Source: Akkermansia sp. (GTDB lineage Bacteria > Verrucomicrobiota > Verrucomicrobiia > Verrucomicrobiales > Akkermansiaceae). From it: a stretch of DNA of 11,027 bases. The position numbers and the translations under genes were made by a program. Location: positions 1 to 11,027 of the forward strand of contig JAFZGH010000227.1 of NCBI GenBank assembly GCA_017555465.1, written 5' to 3'. How positions within the stretch are numbered: position 1 is the first letter of the stretch; every line of letters begins with the position of its first letter. Below, piece after piece: positions 1 through 6,784 of this stretch. The notes beneath the pieces are model-generated. The model was not told the origin of the DNA. It was given only the letters and a program-made list of their open reading frames with translations, and ran no database searches.

Positions 1-2181
1 AATTTTACGCTGCTGGAGGGTGCCATCCTGTCGAAAAACGTAGAAGCAGCCAAGTTGCTCATCGAGGCAAAGATTGATGTGAACCTCGTTCACGAGAAGA
101 ACAAAAAAAACAGGACTCCCCTCATCCGGGCCTGTTCAACGAAGGAAACACAGGCACTCGTACCTGCACTTCTTGACGCCGGTGCGGATTTTTCAGCCAC
201 AGATAGGAATAAGGAGAACGCTCTGCACCTCATTTGCAAATCCATCTACGACCAGCAGAGCGTCGAAGTGCTGCGTTCCATTCTTTCCAGGAATCCGGAT
301 ATCCACCAAACCAACGAGAACGGCTTTACTCCCCTGCTCAAGCTCGCAAGCAAGTTCCACAAAGCTTACGGCGATGCGCCTGAATACGACAAGCAGGCTG
401 TACTCGATGCTCTTAACGAACTTCTGAAGGCTGGTGCAGATCCGCATGCTGCACACGCACCAGGCAAGTTGTCAGTTCACATTGACGCGAAGGGATACGA
501 CGGGCCGATTACCGCGCTCAAGTATGCAGAGTTCTGCAACGCTACCGAATGCATCGAAATTCTGGACACAGCGTGCAAAAACACCAAGCCCAGCCTTGCC
601 TCCAGACTTTCCGGTGCCATCAGCGTTAAAGAAGCCGTGGCCATGTTGGAGAAATACGACTTGCTTGATAAGTATAATCCCCCTGTCACGAATCCTTTCT
701 ATACAGAAATAGCCTATCAGGAGGCTTCTGATATGGAATGCATCATGAGCATGATGCTGCTGAAAGCACCGCCCCCCTGTTATTACAAGCGTCGAGTCAA
801 GGAATTTGACAAGCACTTCAAGATGCTCGGAGACAAGATGGAAAATATCAATGATTATGCTTATCTGAGCGCCATCTATATCTTGTCAGACTGGGCAGCA
901 ACTTATGCGTCTACCAGCCCCCAGAGTCAAATTCTGGAAAAAGCGACCATCGCTTTTATTGCGGCAGGTCACGATATCAACAAAGTGTCGTCAAAAGCCG
1001 ATGACGGTAAACTGCTCACGAGTATGGAAACTCCGCTGATTACCGCAACTCGATGCAATAATGCAGACATGGTTCGCCTGCTTCTGGAGCTTGGCGCTGA
1101 CGCAAACGCAAAAAATGAAAAAGGAGCTACAGCTCGCGATATCGCCAAAGCCGATAACAAAACCAACGTGTTAAAGGTTCTAGACGAATTGGCACCTGCA
1201 CCGGCTCCCGAACCTGCACCGGCTCCCCAACCGGCTACTGAAGAATCAGCGGAAAGCACGACATCCGTCTCAACACCTCAGCCAGCTGTTGCAGAACAAA
1301 AGAGTGAAGCCAAGACCGTTTCAGCAGACGCTCTGGAAAAACTGAAACCTCTGTACAACCGCTTGGTCCGCCTCAAGTGCAAGGAGGAATATTCAGCCTT
1401 GTGCCAGAAACGCCTTCTGCACCTTCTCGATAACATCCGCAATGGTGGAGACATCAATATGACAACCGAGGAAACGAAAGGCAGCAATGCTCTGCACTAT
1501 TCCTGTTCTCTGGGAAGTCTCAGCATTACAAAGTGGCTACTTGAGAATGGAGCTGATCCCAATGCCAAAACAGCAGCGGGAGCCGATCCGATAACATGCG
1601 TAGGAGACGATAATCGAGATGCAATTATCGCCCTTCTCAAGCAATTCGGGGCGCGCGCCAATGAGGGGAAAGCAGAGCAAGGAACGAGCGAATCTACCCC
1701 CGAAGAAAACGCAGCGCCGGTAGTGCTGTTCAATGAGGATGACACACCAACAGAGGAAACAACGAATAATGTTGTCTGCAAGCGTTTCACCCTCATGGCA
1801 ACACCGGATGTTACACTTGATTCATTCAAAGATGTATTCGCTGATGAAGTCATCGAATTGAAGAGTAACAAAGTGGTTGCTGTTACGACATTGCATGAAA
1901 AAGCCCAGCAGCAGAATGAAAAATGGCCGTCGCGAGCCGTCAAACTGCTCGACATGGGCGTGTCCGGACGCCGCATTGAAGCCAACGTGGCCCTGGTATA
2001 TAAGAACCCGGCCAATGGTAAATCAATCTCCGCTTACAATAAGGTAGTCATGCTGCTCAATGAAAACGGAAAAATCTGCGGTATGTCAGAAACCATTTCC
2101 AGCAAGCGCTCAAAACTTTCCAGAAAATTCAAATCCGTGAAATTCACAGGAGAAGATCCCGTATTTGCAGTTTCTGAATAA
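1..2181 (+). CDS. Ankyrin-repeat protein, 5' partial
   Basis: The frame is open from the first base, so the true start lies outside the window. A TTG at 55 is inside an ankyrin repeat and is not the start. 726 residues are visible. Ankyrin repeats, with TPL and GADxxA-type signatures, lie at about 1-30, 38-68, 73-105, 108-150 and 168-190. A helical stretch without clear repeats (195-330) follows, then two more repeats (343-397). An Ala/Pro/Glu linker (398-410) leads to a charged region and another ankyrin pair (494-553). A second low-complexity linker precedes a C-terminal domain (590-726) with beta-like alternation that I do not recognise. Ankyrin repeats bind proteins, but the partner is unknown. 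The N-terminus is missing, so a signal peptide cannot be judged. The next gene starts 42 nt downstream with no terminator between, so co-transcription is possible. The ankyrin call is secure; the role is not known. Confidence 0.85.
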   Translation, partial: NFTLLEGAILSKNVEAAKLLIEAKIDVNLVHEKNKKNRTPLIRACSTKETQALVPALLDAGADFSATDRNKENALHLICKSIYDQQSVEVLRSILSRNPDIHQTNENGFTPLLKLASKFHKAYGDAPEYDKQAVLDALNELLKAGADPHAAHAPGKLSVHIDAKGYDGPITALKYAEFCNATECIEILDTACKNTKPSLASRLSGAISVKEAVAMLEKYDLLDKYNPPVTNPFYTEIAYQEASDMECIMSMMLLKAPPPCYYKRRVKEFDKHFKMLGDKMENINDYAYLSAIYILSDWAATYASTSPQSQILEKATIAFIAAGHDINKVSSKADDGKLLTSMETPLITATRCNNADMVRLLLELGADANAKNEKGATARDIAKADNKTNVLKVLDELAPAPAPEPAPAPQPATEESAESTTSVSTPQPAVAEQKSEAKTVSADALEKLKPLYNRLVRLKCKEEYSALCQKRLLHLLDNIRNGGDINMTTEETKGSNALHYSCSLGSLSITKWLLENGADPNAKTAAGADPITCVGDDNRDAIIALLKQFGARANEGKAEQGTSESTPEENAAPVVLFNEDDTPTEETTNNVVCKRFTLMATPDVTLDSFKDVFADEVIELKSNKVVAVTTLHEKAQQQNEKWPSRAVKLLDMGVSGRRIEANVALVYKNPANGKSISAYNKVVMLLNENGKICGMSETISSKRSKLSRKFKSVKFTGEDPVFAVSE

Positions 2182-2223
2182 AAACAATCCCTGAATATAT
2201 CAACAACACAACGCAATAAAACT

Positions 2224-2847
2224 ATGAACAACACTGTAAAACTCGGTCTCAAGAAGGCCACCCTCGTCGTTATGGCAGCCGGTATGGTCAATACCTCTCT
2301 CACCTCCTGCTCCTCCATGAGCGACAGCACTAAAACACGGGCTCAGGGCACCTCCTTCGGTGCTCTTGCAGGCGGTCTACTGGGTGCTGGCATTGGTCTG
2401 GCAGCAGGCGGCGACACCAAATCCGTGTTGATTGGTGCTGCAGCTGGTGCTCTGCTGGGCGGTATTGGTGGGTATGCATGGGGTGATTCCATCGTTAAGG
2501 AAAAGGAATCCTATGCTTCCATGGAAGAATACATTAATGACAACCAGAAGCAGCTGGATAACCGCATCACTGATGTGCAGAAAGCTAACTCTGACCTCTC
2601 TAAGCAGATTACCCAGCTGAAGAAAGACAAGACCGCCGTTTCCAAGGCAAACATTGCTAAGCAGAATGCCCAGCTGACGGAAAACCTTGCTCTGATTGAT
2701 AGTGACATCACGACCGCCAAGGACGCAGCCAAGGAAGCATCCGGCGCTGAGCTGGCCGAGCTCAATCAGAAGATTGATGCTCTTAGCAAGGAAAAGAAGA
2801 GCCTCCAGTCCAACATCAGCGAACTGGATTCTCTGGCTTCCATCTAA
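2224..2847 (+). CDS. Glycine-zipper coiled-coil lipoprotein
   Basis: A 207-residue predicted lipoprotein. A basic N-terminus (K6, K10, K11) and a hydrophobic stretch (12-24) lead to the lipobox L26-T27-S28-C29. Cys29 would be lipidated after signal peptidase II cleavage, and Ser30 does not suggest inner-membrane retention. Residues 42-87 are a glycine zipper with many G-x-x-x-G and GG pairs in two hydrophobic segments, as in the YMGG/Omp glycine-zipper families that insert into or pack against membranes. Residues 98-207 are charged, low in Gly and Pro, and look like a long coiled coil. No Shine-Dalgarno sequence precedes the ATG. The next gene starts 12 nt after the stop, so the two are probably an operon. 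Its tail ends in a Leu-spaced helix closing with LASI, similar to the LSTI ending of the next protein. Function is unknown; an outer-membrane structural or anchoring role is inference. Confidence 0.85.
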   Translation: MNNTVKLGLKKATLVVMAAGMVNTSLTSCSSMSDSTKTRAQGTSFGALAGGLLGAGIGLAAGGDTKSVLIGAAAGALLGGIGGYAWGDSIVKEKESYASMEEYINDNQKQLDNRITDVQKANSDLSKQITQLKKDKTAVSKANIAKQNAQLTENLALIDSDITTAKDAAKEASGAELAELNQKIDALSKEKKSLQSNISELDSLASI

Positions 2848-2859
2848 TCGCATAACTCA

Positions 2860-3216
2860 ATGACCAAACAGATGAGCCGTAAACTTATCATCGCTGCCGC
2901 ATCTGCCATCTCCTGCGTGGTACTCAACTCCTGCAGCACCACGGGAGATCCCACACAGGGAGGCATCTTCTGGTCTCCGTCCAAGGCAAAGGCCCGTCAG
3001 AACACTCTGCTGAGCGCCATGACGGAATCGCAGGCGAAGGTAGATGCTCTGGAAGCCAAACGCAGCCAGCTTCTCAATCAAAAGAGCAGCTTGCAAACGC
3101 AGATTCGCAAACTGCGAACACAAGCAGCACAAACAACCAATCCTGCAGAAGCTGCAGAATTAAACGCTCGTATCTCCACGCTGGAAAGCCAACTTGAAAA
3201 TCTTTCCACCATCTGA
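2860..3216 (+). CDS. Small coiled-coil lipoprotein
   Basis: A 118-residue predicted lipoprotein. The signal region has basic K3, R7 and K8, a hydrophobic core (9-21) and the lipobox L22-N23-S24-C25. A short Gly/Pro/Trp-containing linker (26-40) follows. From about 43 to the end the protein is a continuous charged helix rich in Ala, Gln, Glu, Leu and Arg, with leucines in heptad-like spacing, so a coiled coil is likely. The C-terminal 25 residues resemble those of the upstream glycine-zipper protein: both have an AELN motif, a run of Leu-spaced heptads and a final Leu-x-x-Leu-(A/S)-(S/T)-Ile. It is close in design to Braun-type lipoproteins but has no C-terminal lysine for peptidoglycan linkage. 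An alternative start is Met5 at 2872. A hairpin follows 24 nt after the stop. Function unknown. Confidence 0.8.
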   Translation: MTKQMSRKLIIAAASAISCVVLNSCSTTGDPTQGGIFWSPSKAKARQNTLLSAMTESQAKVDALEAKRSQLLNQKSSLQTQIRKLRTQAAQTTNPAEAAELNARISTLESQLENLSTI

Positions 3217-3240
3217 TACGGTCTGACATACAACCAATTT

Positions 3241-3276
3241 ACAATGCGCCAGGAATTCACACAACTGGCGCATTGT
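3241..3276 (+). terminator. Hairpin terminator after lipoprotein pair
   Basis: A perfect 12-bp inverted repeat (ACAATGCGCCAG at 3241-3252 with CTGGCGCATTGT at 3265-3276) encloses a 12-nt loop. The tail is TATTTC, a weak U-tract, so termination may be incomplete. It separates the two upstream lipoprotein genes from the third one, which starts 27 nt downstream. Confidence 0.65.
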
Positions 3277-3302
3277 TATTTCAAACTCGCCGTCAATACA
3301 TT

Positions 3303-4000
3303 ATGAAATTTTTATCATTTTTTAAATACAGCACCACAGCTTTTCTTATCCTTTGCCTGAGCGCCTGTGGTCCTGCCACCTACGATAGTGAAAAAGCAGA
3401 AGAAAGTCTGCAAGCCATCGTGGAAGACATGAACGCAGATGAAAAAAAGAGCTTCAACCAGGCCTTCCAGAAAGTGATGCTCAACCAGCTGAGCCATGAA
3501 AGCAATCCACTCTCTGCTCTCGCAACTCTGGCTAACAACCCAGAAAAAGTAAAAGAATACACCGCCTGCATGAATGGCAAGAGCGCAGAAGAAATCATTG
3601 CCATGGCTAATAGGATTGAATCCTCTGCAAAACAACAGAATGCAGCAGTCCAATCGTCCACAGCCAAACCCAAATCATTTATTGAATGGGCCGAACAGAC
3701 GGAAAAAGACATGGCTAATTTCGAAAAGAAACTGGATAGTGCAGCAGCTGAGCTGAAACGAGAACTCGACACAACGCTGAAGCCGCGTTCAACAAGGAAC
3801 TCAGCAATTTTGAAAAGAAACTCGATAAAGCTGCAGCAGAACTAGAACGAGAACTCGACACCGATGATGAAGACTCGGACAGTGAAATAGATAAAGAAAT
3901 TGACCGGGCATTCGAAAAAGCCGAACGGGAACTTGACCGTATCGAGAAAGAGATGGACGAAGCTCTCGACGAGTTAGATGAAGACTCGGATGATTTTTAA
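3303..4000 (+). pseudogene. Acidic coiled-coil lipoprotein gene with frameshift
   Basis: ATG at 3303 opens a signal peptide with lipobox L19-S20-A21-C22. I prefer this to an upstream in-frame TTG at 3273, which lies in the preceding hairpin. The frame runs 180 codons to TAG at 3843-3845. The last part of this frame (after about 3772) is Ser/Arg/Thr-rich and unlike the rest. The -1 frame continues the expected protein, open from 3752 to TAA at 3998-4000. It encodes NFEKKLDKAAAELERELDT, nearly identical to NFEKKLDSAAAELKRELDT just upstream, and then a highly acidic helix with two DEDSD motifs. Adding one base near 3772 would give a protein of about 232 residues. No X-XXY-YYZ slippery heptamer is present where the frames overlap, so a one-base deletion or a sequencing error is more likely than programmed frameshifting. 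A 180-residue truncated lipoprotein could still be made. Function unknown. Confidence 0.75.
3717..3861. repeat. Diverged 56-nt direct repeat, 89-nt offset
   Basis: Positions 3717-3772 and 3806-3861 align without gaps over 56 nt with nine mismatches. Both copies encode the same 19-residue charged helix unit. The copies are 89 nt apart, one short of 90, so the second lies in the -1 frame relative to the first. This places the lost base in the 33-nt spacer or at its edge. Confidence 0.8.
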
Positions 4001-4020
4001 TATCTCAAACAATTCATTTC

Positions 4021-4068
4021 CCCGCCCGGTTTGCGCCAGAATAGGATTGCAAGCCGGGCGGGTTTGTG
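4021..4068 (+). terminator. Strong GC-rich hairpin, weak U-tail
   Basis: A 14-bp inverted repeat (4021-4034 with 4049-4062) has one G-U pair in the + strand RNA and a 14-nt loop. The tail is TTTGTG. It lies 20 nt after the restored stop of the frameshifted lipoprotein gene and probably ends that transcript. On the opposite strand the tail has no T-run. Confidence 0.65.
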
Positions 4069-4089
4069 GTAGAGTGCCGCTGTTGCCGC

Positions 4090-4290
4090 ATGAGAGAAGA
4101 ATTGTCAGCGAATGAGGATGTCATCTTCGCCCAGCAGAACCGCAAGGTTGTGATGGGGCGCGGCAGCGTGGTGAACAAGCCCCGCCAGCTGGTGAGCGCG
4201 GGGTGAATTATTTTCTGGTATCTGCTGGCGCTGGTGGCACTGAATGCCTGGCTGCTGCGCCTGCTGGGGTATATCACCCTTCCGTGGTAA
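4090..4290 (+). pseudogene. Small membrane protein frame interrupted by TGA
   Basis: From ATG at 4090 a frame of 38 codons reaches TGA at 4204-4206. The same frame then continues 27 codons to TAA at 4288-4290. The first half is polar and basic (MREELSANEDVIFAQQNRKV at the start). The second half is a strong transmembrane helix (IIFWYLLALVALNAWLLRLL), ending in Pro-Trp. Both halves show the G/C-rich third positions of the neighbouring real genes, so one original gene of about 66 codons is likely. TGG or CGA changed to TGA would explain the stop. TGA is a normal stop here (it ends citrate synthase and argJ), so a recoded genetic code is not supported. No clear selenocysteine element was seen. 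No Shine-Dalgarno sequence precedes the ATG. It is too short to recognise as a family, and a sequencing error is possible. Confidence 0.5.
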
Positions 4291-4378
4291 TGCCCCACTG
4301 AGCTGCGATACCTTGAATTTTCTCTCTCCTTGCCGGAGCAGAAAGCCCCGCAAGCCATGTCAGCACATGTGATTTTGA

Positions 4379-4407
4379 TTGACACGCAGGGAAAATATGC
4401 ATAAAAT
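4379..4407 (+). promoter_or_regulatory. Near-consensus sigma-70-type promoter for yggL
   Basis: TTGACA at 4379-4384, a 17-nt spacer and TAAAAT at 4402-4407 match the housekeeping promoter at 11 of 12 positions. The expected start point is about 4414, only 3 nt before the ATG at 4417. The transcript would be leaderless or nearly so. Confidence 0.7.
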
Positions 4408-4416
4408 CAGCGCACC

Positions 4417-4743
4417 ATGAAAAAGAGACTCCGCAAGAAGTACCGCGTTGGTGAGTTCAAGGAACTCTGCTTTGAATTTTCCTTTGAATACAAGGGCGAT
4501 GTGGCCGCTGCTGAATGCGAGCAGTTCCTGCACGCACTCATCGAGGAATGCATCGAGGCCAATGGGCTGGATTGCGAAGGCAGCATCACGGATGACGGCT
4601 GCAGCATTATCGCCAAGGCTGTGGACCCCACCCAGACCAGCAACGCCCAGCGCGAAGCTGTGAAAGCCTGGCTCGAAGCCCGCACCGATGTGGAGCTCAA
4701 GAGCTTCGGCGAGCTGCAGGATGCCTGGTACGCCAGCTGCTGA
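4417..4743 (+). CDS. yggL: YggL-family (DUF469) protein
   Basis: This 108-residue protein matches the YggL/DUF469 family in length and pattern. It has an N-terminal basic stretch (KKRLRKKYRVGEF), a following ELxF-x-F strand, an acidic helix ending in IEANGLDCEGS (about 42-56) and a C-terminal REAVKAWLEAR helix followed by a DAWY ending. E. coli YggL has the same layout and has been reported to associate with the 50S ribosomal subunit. A ribosome-related cytoplasmic role is therefore likely by homology but not shown by the sequence. The ATG is the only sensible start, and the promoter just upstream would produce an almost leaderless mRNA. Citrate synthase starts 85 nt downstream with only a weak hairpin between, so the two may be co-transcribed. 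Codon use is GC-rich, unlike the A-rich genes to the left. Confidence 0.85.
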   Translation: MKKRLRKKYRVGEFKELCFEFSFEYKGDVAAAECEQFLHALIEECIEANGLDCEGSITDDGCSIIAKAVDPTQTSNAQREAVKAWLEARTDVELKSFGELQDAWYASC

Positions 4744-4781
4744 TCCCCTGCCCTCCGGAAAAACAATTCCCCCGTGCCCCC

Positions 4782-4804
4782 GGCAGGCGGCCTAGTAGCC
4801 TGCC
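4782..4804 (+). other. Small GC hairpin upstream of citrate synthase
   Basis: GGCAGGC (4782-4788) pairs with GCCTGCC (4798-4804) around a 9-nt loop. No T-run follows, so it is not a typical terminator. It lies 24 nt before the gltA ATG and could affect translation or be chance in GC-rich DNA. Confidence 0.25.
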
Positions 4805-4828
4805 CACCCCATTTTCCCAACTTTCAGC

Positions 4829-5977
4829 ATGAACGAGAACGAGCAACAGCCCAAGAAAGATGTCATCTATGCCAAGGGGCTCAAAGGCGTTATCGCCACT
4901 GAGACCGGTCTGAGCGATGTGCGCGGCGAGCAGGGTCACCTGCTTTACTGCGGATACGAGATTGAAGACCTGGTAGACCTTTGCAGCTTCACAGAAATCA
5001 TCTACCTGCTCCTGAATAAGCGGCTGCCGAACCGCGAGGAGCTTGCCGGGCTGGAACAACGCCTGCGCAACGACCGCGAACTGCCGCAGCCGATTCTCGA
5101 TTTCTTCAAGACTGCCACAAAGACCGCCCGCCCCATGAGCGCGCTGCGCACGGCTGTCTCCATGCTGGGCATGTATGACGACCGCACCAAGGACCCCAGC
5201 CAGATGAAGGAAATCGGTCTTTCCCTCATTGCCAAGCTGCCGGTCATGGCCGCGTACTACTACCGCATCTGCCAGGGGCTTGACCTGCCCCCCATCCGCA
5301 CCGATCTGGGCGAGGCCGAGCACTTCCTGTGGCTGCTGAAAGGCACGGAACCCGACCCGGCGGAAGCCCACATCCTGGATGTGGCCTACATTCTACACGC
5401 GGACCACGGCATGAATGCCTCCACCTTCTCTGCCCGCGTCACGGCCTCCACGCTGTCCGACATGTACTCGGCCATCACCTCCGCCATCGGTTCCCTGAAA
5501 GGCCCGCTGCACGGTGGTGCCAACGAGGCTGTTATCGAGATGCTCAAGGAAATCGGCGAAGAGGAGAATGTGGAAGAATACATTAACCGCAAGCTGGCTA
5601 ACAAGGAAAAGATTTTCGGCATCGGCCACCGCGTGTACAAGACGCTTGACCCCCGCGCCCCGCTTCTGCGCCGCATCGCCATCCGCCTCACCCAGACCAT
5701 CGGTGAGCCGAAGTGGATCCGCATGAGCGACCGTATTGCCAAGATCATGCGTGCCCGCAAGAATCTGAATGCCAATGTGGACTTCTACTCCGCCACGGTG
5801 TACTACAGTCTGGGCATCCCGACCCGCATGTTCACCACGCTCTTTGCCATTGCCCGCTGCGCCGGCTGGGTGGCCCAGATTCTGGAGCAGCTGGAGGACA
5901 ACACCCTGTACCGCCCGCTGGCGGCCTACAAGGGGCCGGATGATCCCCTGCTGGTGCCCATGCTCGACATGCGCTGA
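4829..5977 (+). CDS. gltA: Citrate synthase
   Basis: Condenses acetyl-CoA with oxaloacetate to citrate, the entry step of the TCA cycle. At 382 residues it matches the short bacterial/archaeal type (CitZ-like). The catalytic triad is visible: His228 in GPLHGGAN, His267 in the signature GIGHRVYKTLDPR, and Asp318 in NVDFYSATVYYSLGIP. The conserved HADHGMNAS motif is at 190-198. The C-terminal substrate region reads ARCAGWVAQILEQ (342-354); in sequences I recall, the residue at Gln350 is usually His (GWxAH), a small deviation. A 2-methylcitrate synthase cannot be excluded from sequence alone, but no prpB/prpD-like neighbours are present. There is no Shine-Dalgarno sequence before the ATG; an 11-residue polar N-terminus precedes the family core. 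A strong terminator follows 7 nt after the stop. The gene is probably transcribed with yggL, since no separate promoter is obvious. Confidence 0.95.
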   Translation: MNENEQQPKKDVIYAKGLKGVIATETGLSDVRGEQGHLLYCGYEIEDLVDLCSFTEIIYLLLNKRLPNREELAGLEQRLRNDRELPQPILDFFKTATKTARPMSALRTAVSMLGMYDDRTKDPSQMKEIGLSLIAKLPVMAAYYYRICQGLDLPPIRTDLGEAEHFLWLLKGTEPDPAEAHILDVAYILHADHGMNASTFSARVTASTLSDMYSAITSAIGSLKGPLHGGANEAVIEMLKEIGEEENVEEYINRKLANKEKIFGIGHRVYKTLDPRAPLLRRIAIRLTQTIGEPKWIRMSDRIAKIMRARKNLNANVDFYSATVYYSLGIPTRMFTTLFAIARCAGWVAQILEQLEDNTLYRPLAAYKGPDDPLLVPMLDMR

Positions 5978-5984
5978 TTTTCAT

Positions 5985-6018
5985 AAATCCCCGGTTTGCA
6001 AAGACCGGGGATTTTTTT
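5985..6018 (+). terminator. Rho-independent terminator after citrate synthase
   Basis: A perfect 11-bp stem AAATCCCCGGT (5985-5995) / ACCGGGGATTT (6004-6014) with an 8-nt loop runs into seven consecutive T residues (6012-6018). This is a textbook intrinsic terminator that ends the yggL-gltA transcript. Confidence 0.93.
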
Positions 6019-6092
6019 GTACGAAGAACGAAGAGGGAAGTACGATGTATGATATTTCCCGTGAGCACCAGCCTGTATGACTTGCGACCGGC

Positions 6093-6121
6093 TTGCCATG
6101 AAAACCGGTTCATGTTAAGCT
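6093..6121 (+). promoter_or_regulatory. Weak candidate promoter for FKBP gene
   Basis: TTGCCA at 6093-6098, a 17-nt spacer and TAAGCT at 6116-6121 form a weak sigma-70-like match, with the -10 matching only 3 of 6. The predicted start would be at the A of the ATG at 6128. It is reported because a terminator just upstream means the FKBP gene needs its own promoter in 6019-6127. Confidence 0.25.
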
Positions 6122-6127
6122 GGCGGC

Positions 6128-6763
6128 ATGGATAAAGAACAGATGATTAAAGTGATGTCCTACCTCATCGGTTACCGCGTGGGGAGTCAGGTGATGCCGC
6201 AAATGCTGCCCGGCCTGCAGGGCGATGATGTGCTGGCTGAAATGCTGGGCAAGGGATTCCAGGACGGTCTCTCCGGCAACATGGACATGAGTCTCATTGA
6301 TGAACATGTGAATGAATACCAGCAGACTTTCCTTTCTATGCTCCAGAAGCGCGGCGACGAAAAGGCACAGAAGAACCTGGAACTGGGCCAGAAGTACATG
6401 GAAGAAAACGGCAAGCGCGAGGGTGTGACCACTACGGAATCCGGTCTGCAGTATGAAGTGATTACCCCCGGCACCGGCGAGAGCTACGACGCCGCCAAGC
6501 ACGGCGAAGCCCCCACCGCCGAAGTGATGTACAAGGGCACGCTGGTAGACGGCACGGTGTTCGACCAGAGCCAGGCTCCGGTCAAGTTCAACATCCGCCA
6601 GGTGATTCCCGGTTTCACGGAAGCCCTCAAACTCATGCCTGTGGGTGCCAAGTGGCGCGTCACCATCCCCGCCAACCTGGCCTACGGCGCCAACGGCCCC
6701 GGCAGCATCGGACCGAACAGCACGCTCATTTTCGAAATGGAACTGCTGGGTCTCACCAAGTAA
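6128..6763 (+). CDS. FKBP-type peptidyl-prolyl isomerase
   Basis: Catalyses cis-trans isomerisation of Xaa-Pro bonds during protein folding. The 211-residue protein has the two-part FkpA/Mip layout. An N-terminal helical dimerisation-type region (1-95) contains YLIGYRVGSQV, typical of the FKBP_N domain. The C-terminal FKBP domain (about 101-209) carries the expected active-site motifs: YKGTLVDGTVFD (135-146), VIPGFTEAL (159-167), W176 and PANLAYG (181-187), and IGPNSTLIFEMELL near the end. FkpA and Mip relatives are exported, but this protein has no signal peptide. An in-frame TAA at 6116-6118 rules out a longer N-terminus, so it is probably cytoplasmic. There is no Shine-Dalgarno sequence. 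A small insertion (about 118-130) precedes the first FKBP strand pair. A 63-codon membrane-protein gene follows 21 nt downstream, probably in the same transcript. Confidence 0.93.
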   Translation: MDKEQMIKVMSYLIGYRVGSQVMPQMLPGLQGDDVLAEMLGKGFQDGLSGNMDMSLIDEHVNEYQQTFLSMLQKRGDEKAQKNLELGQKYMEENGKREGVTTTESGLQYEVITPGTGESYDAAKHGEAPTAEVMYKGTLVDGTVFDQSQAPVKFNIRQVIPGFTEALKLMPVGAKWRVTIPANLAYGANGPGSIGPNSTLIFEMELLGLTK

Positions 6764-6784
6764 CCCCTGACCATTTTACCCGCT

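Noticed and set aside
55..57. TTG at 55 as the start of the ankyrin protein
   Set aside because: The frame is open to base 1 and the residues before it complete an ankyrin repeat, so the gene begins outside the window.
3752..3845. Programmed -1 frameshifting in the third lipoprotein gene
   Set aside because: Both frames are open here, but no X-XXY-YYZ heptamer in the correct phase was found, and the 89-nt repeat offset is better explained by a lost base.
4204..4290. Selenocysteine at TGA 4204-4206
   Set aside because: No convincing stem-loop with a GGU-type apical loop follows at the right distance, and Sec at the edge of a plain transmembrane helix is unlikely.
4697..5371. 224-codon frame on the - strand over yggL and gltA
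   Set aside because: It spans two well-identified genes and their gap and has no recognisable domain.
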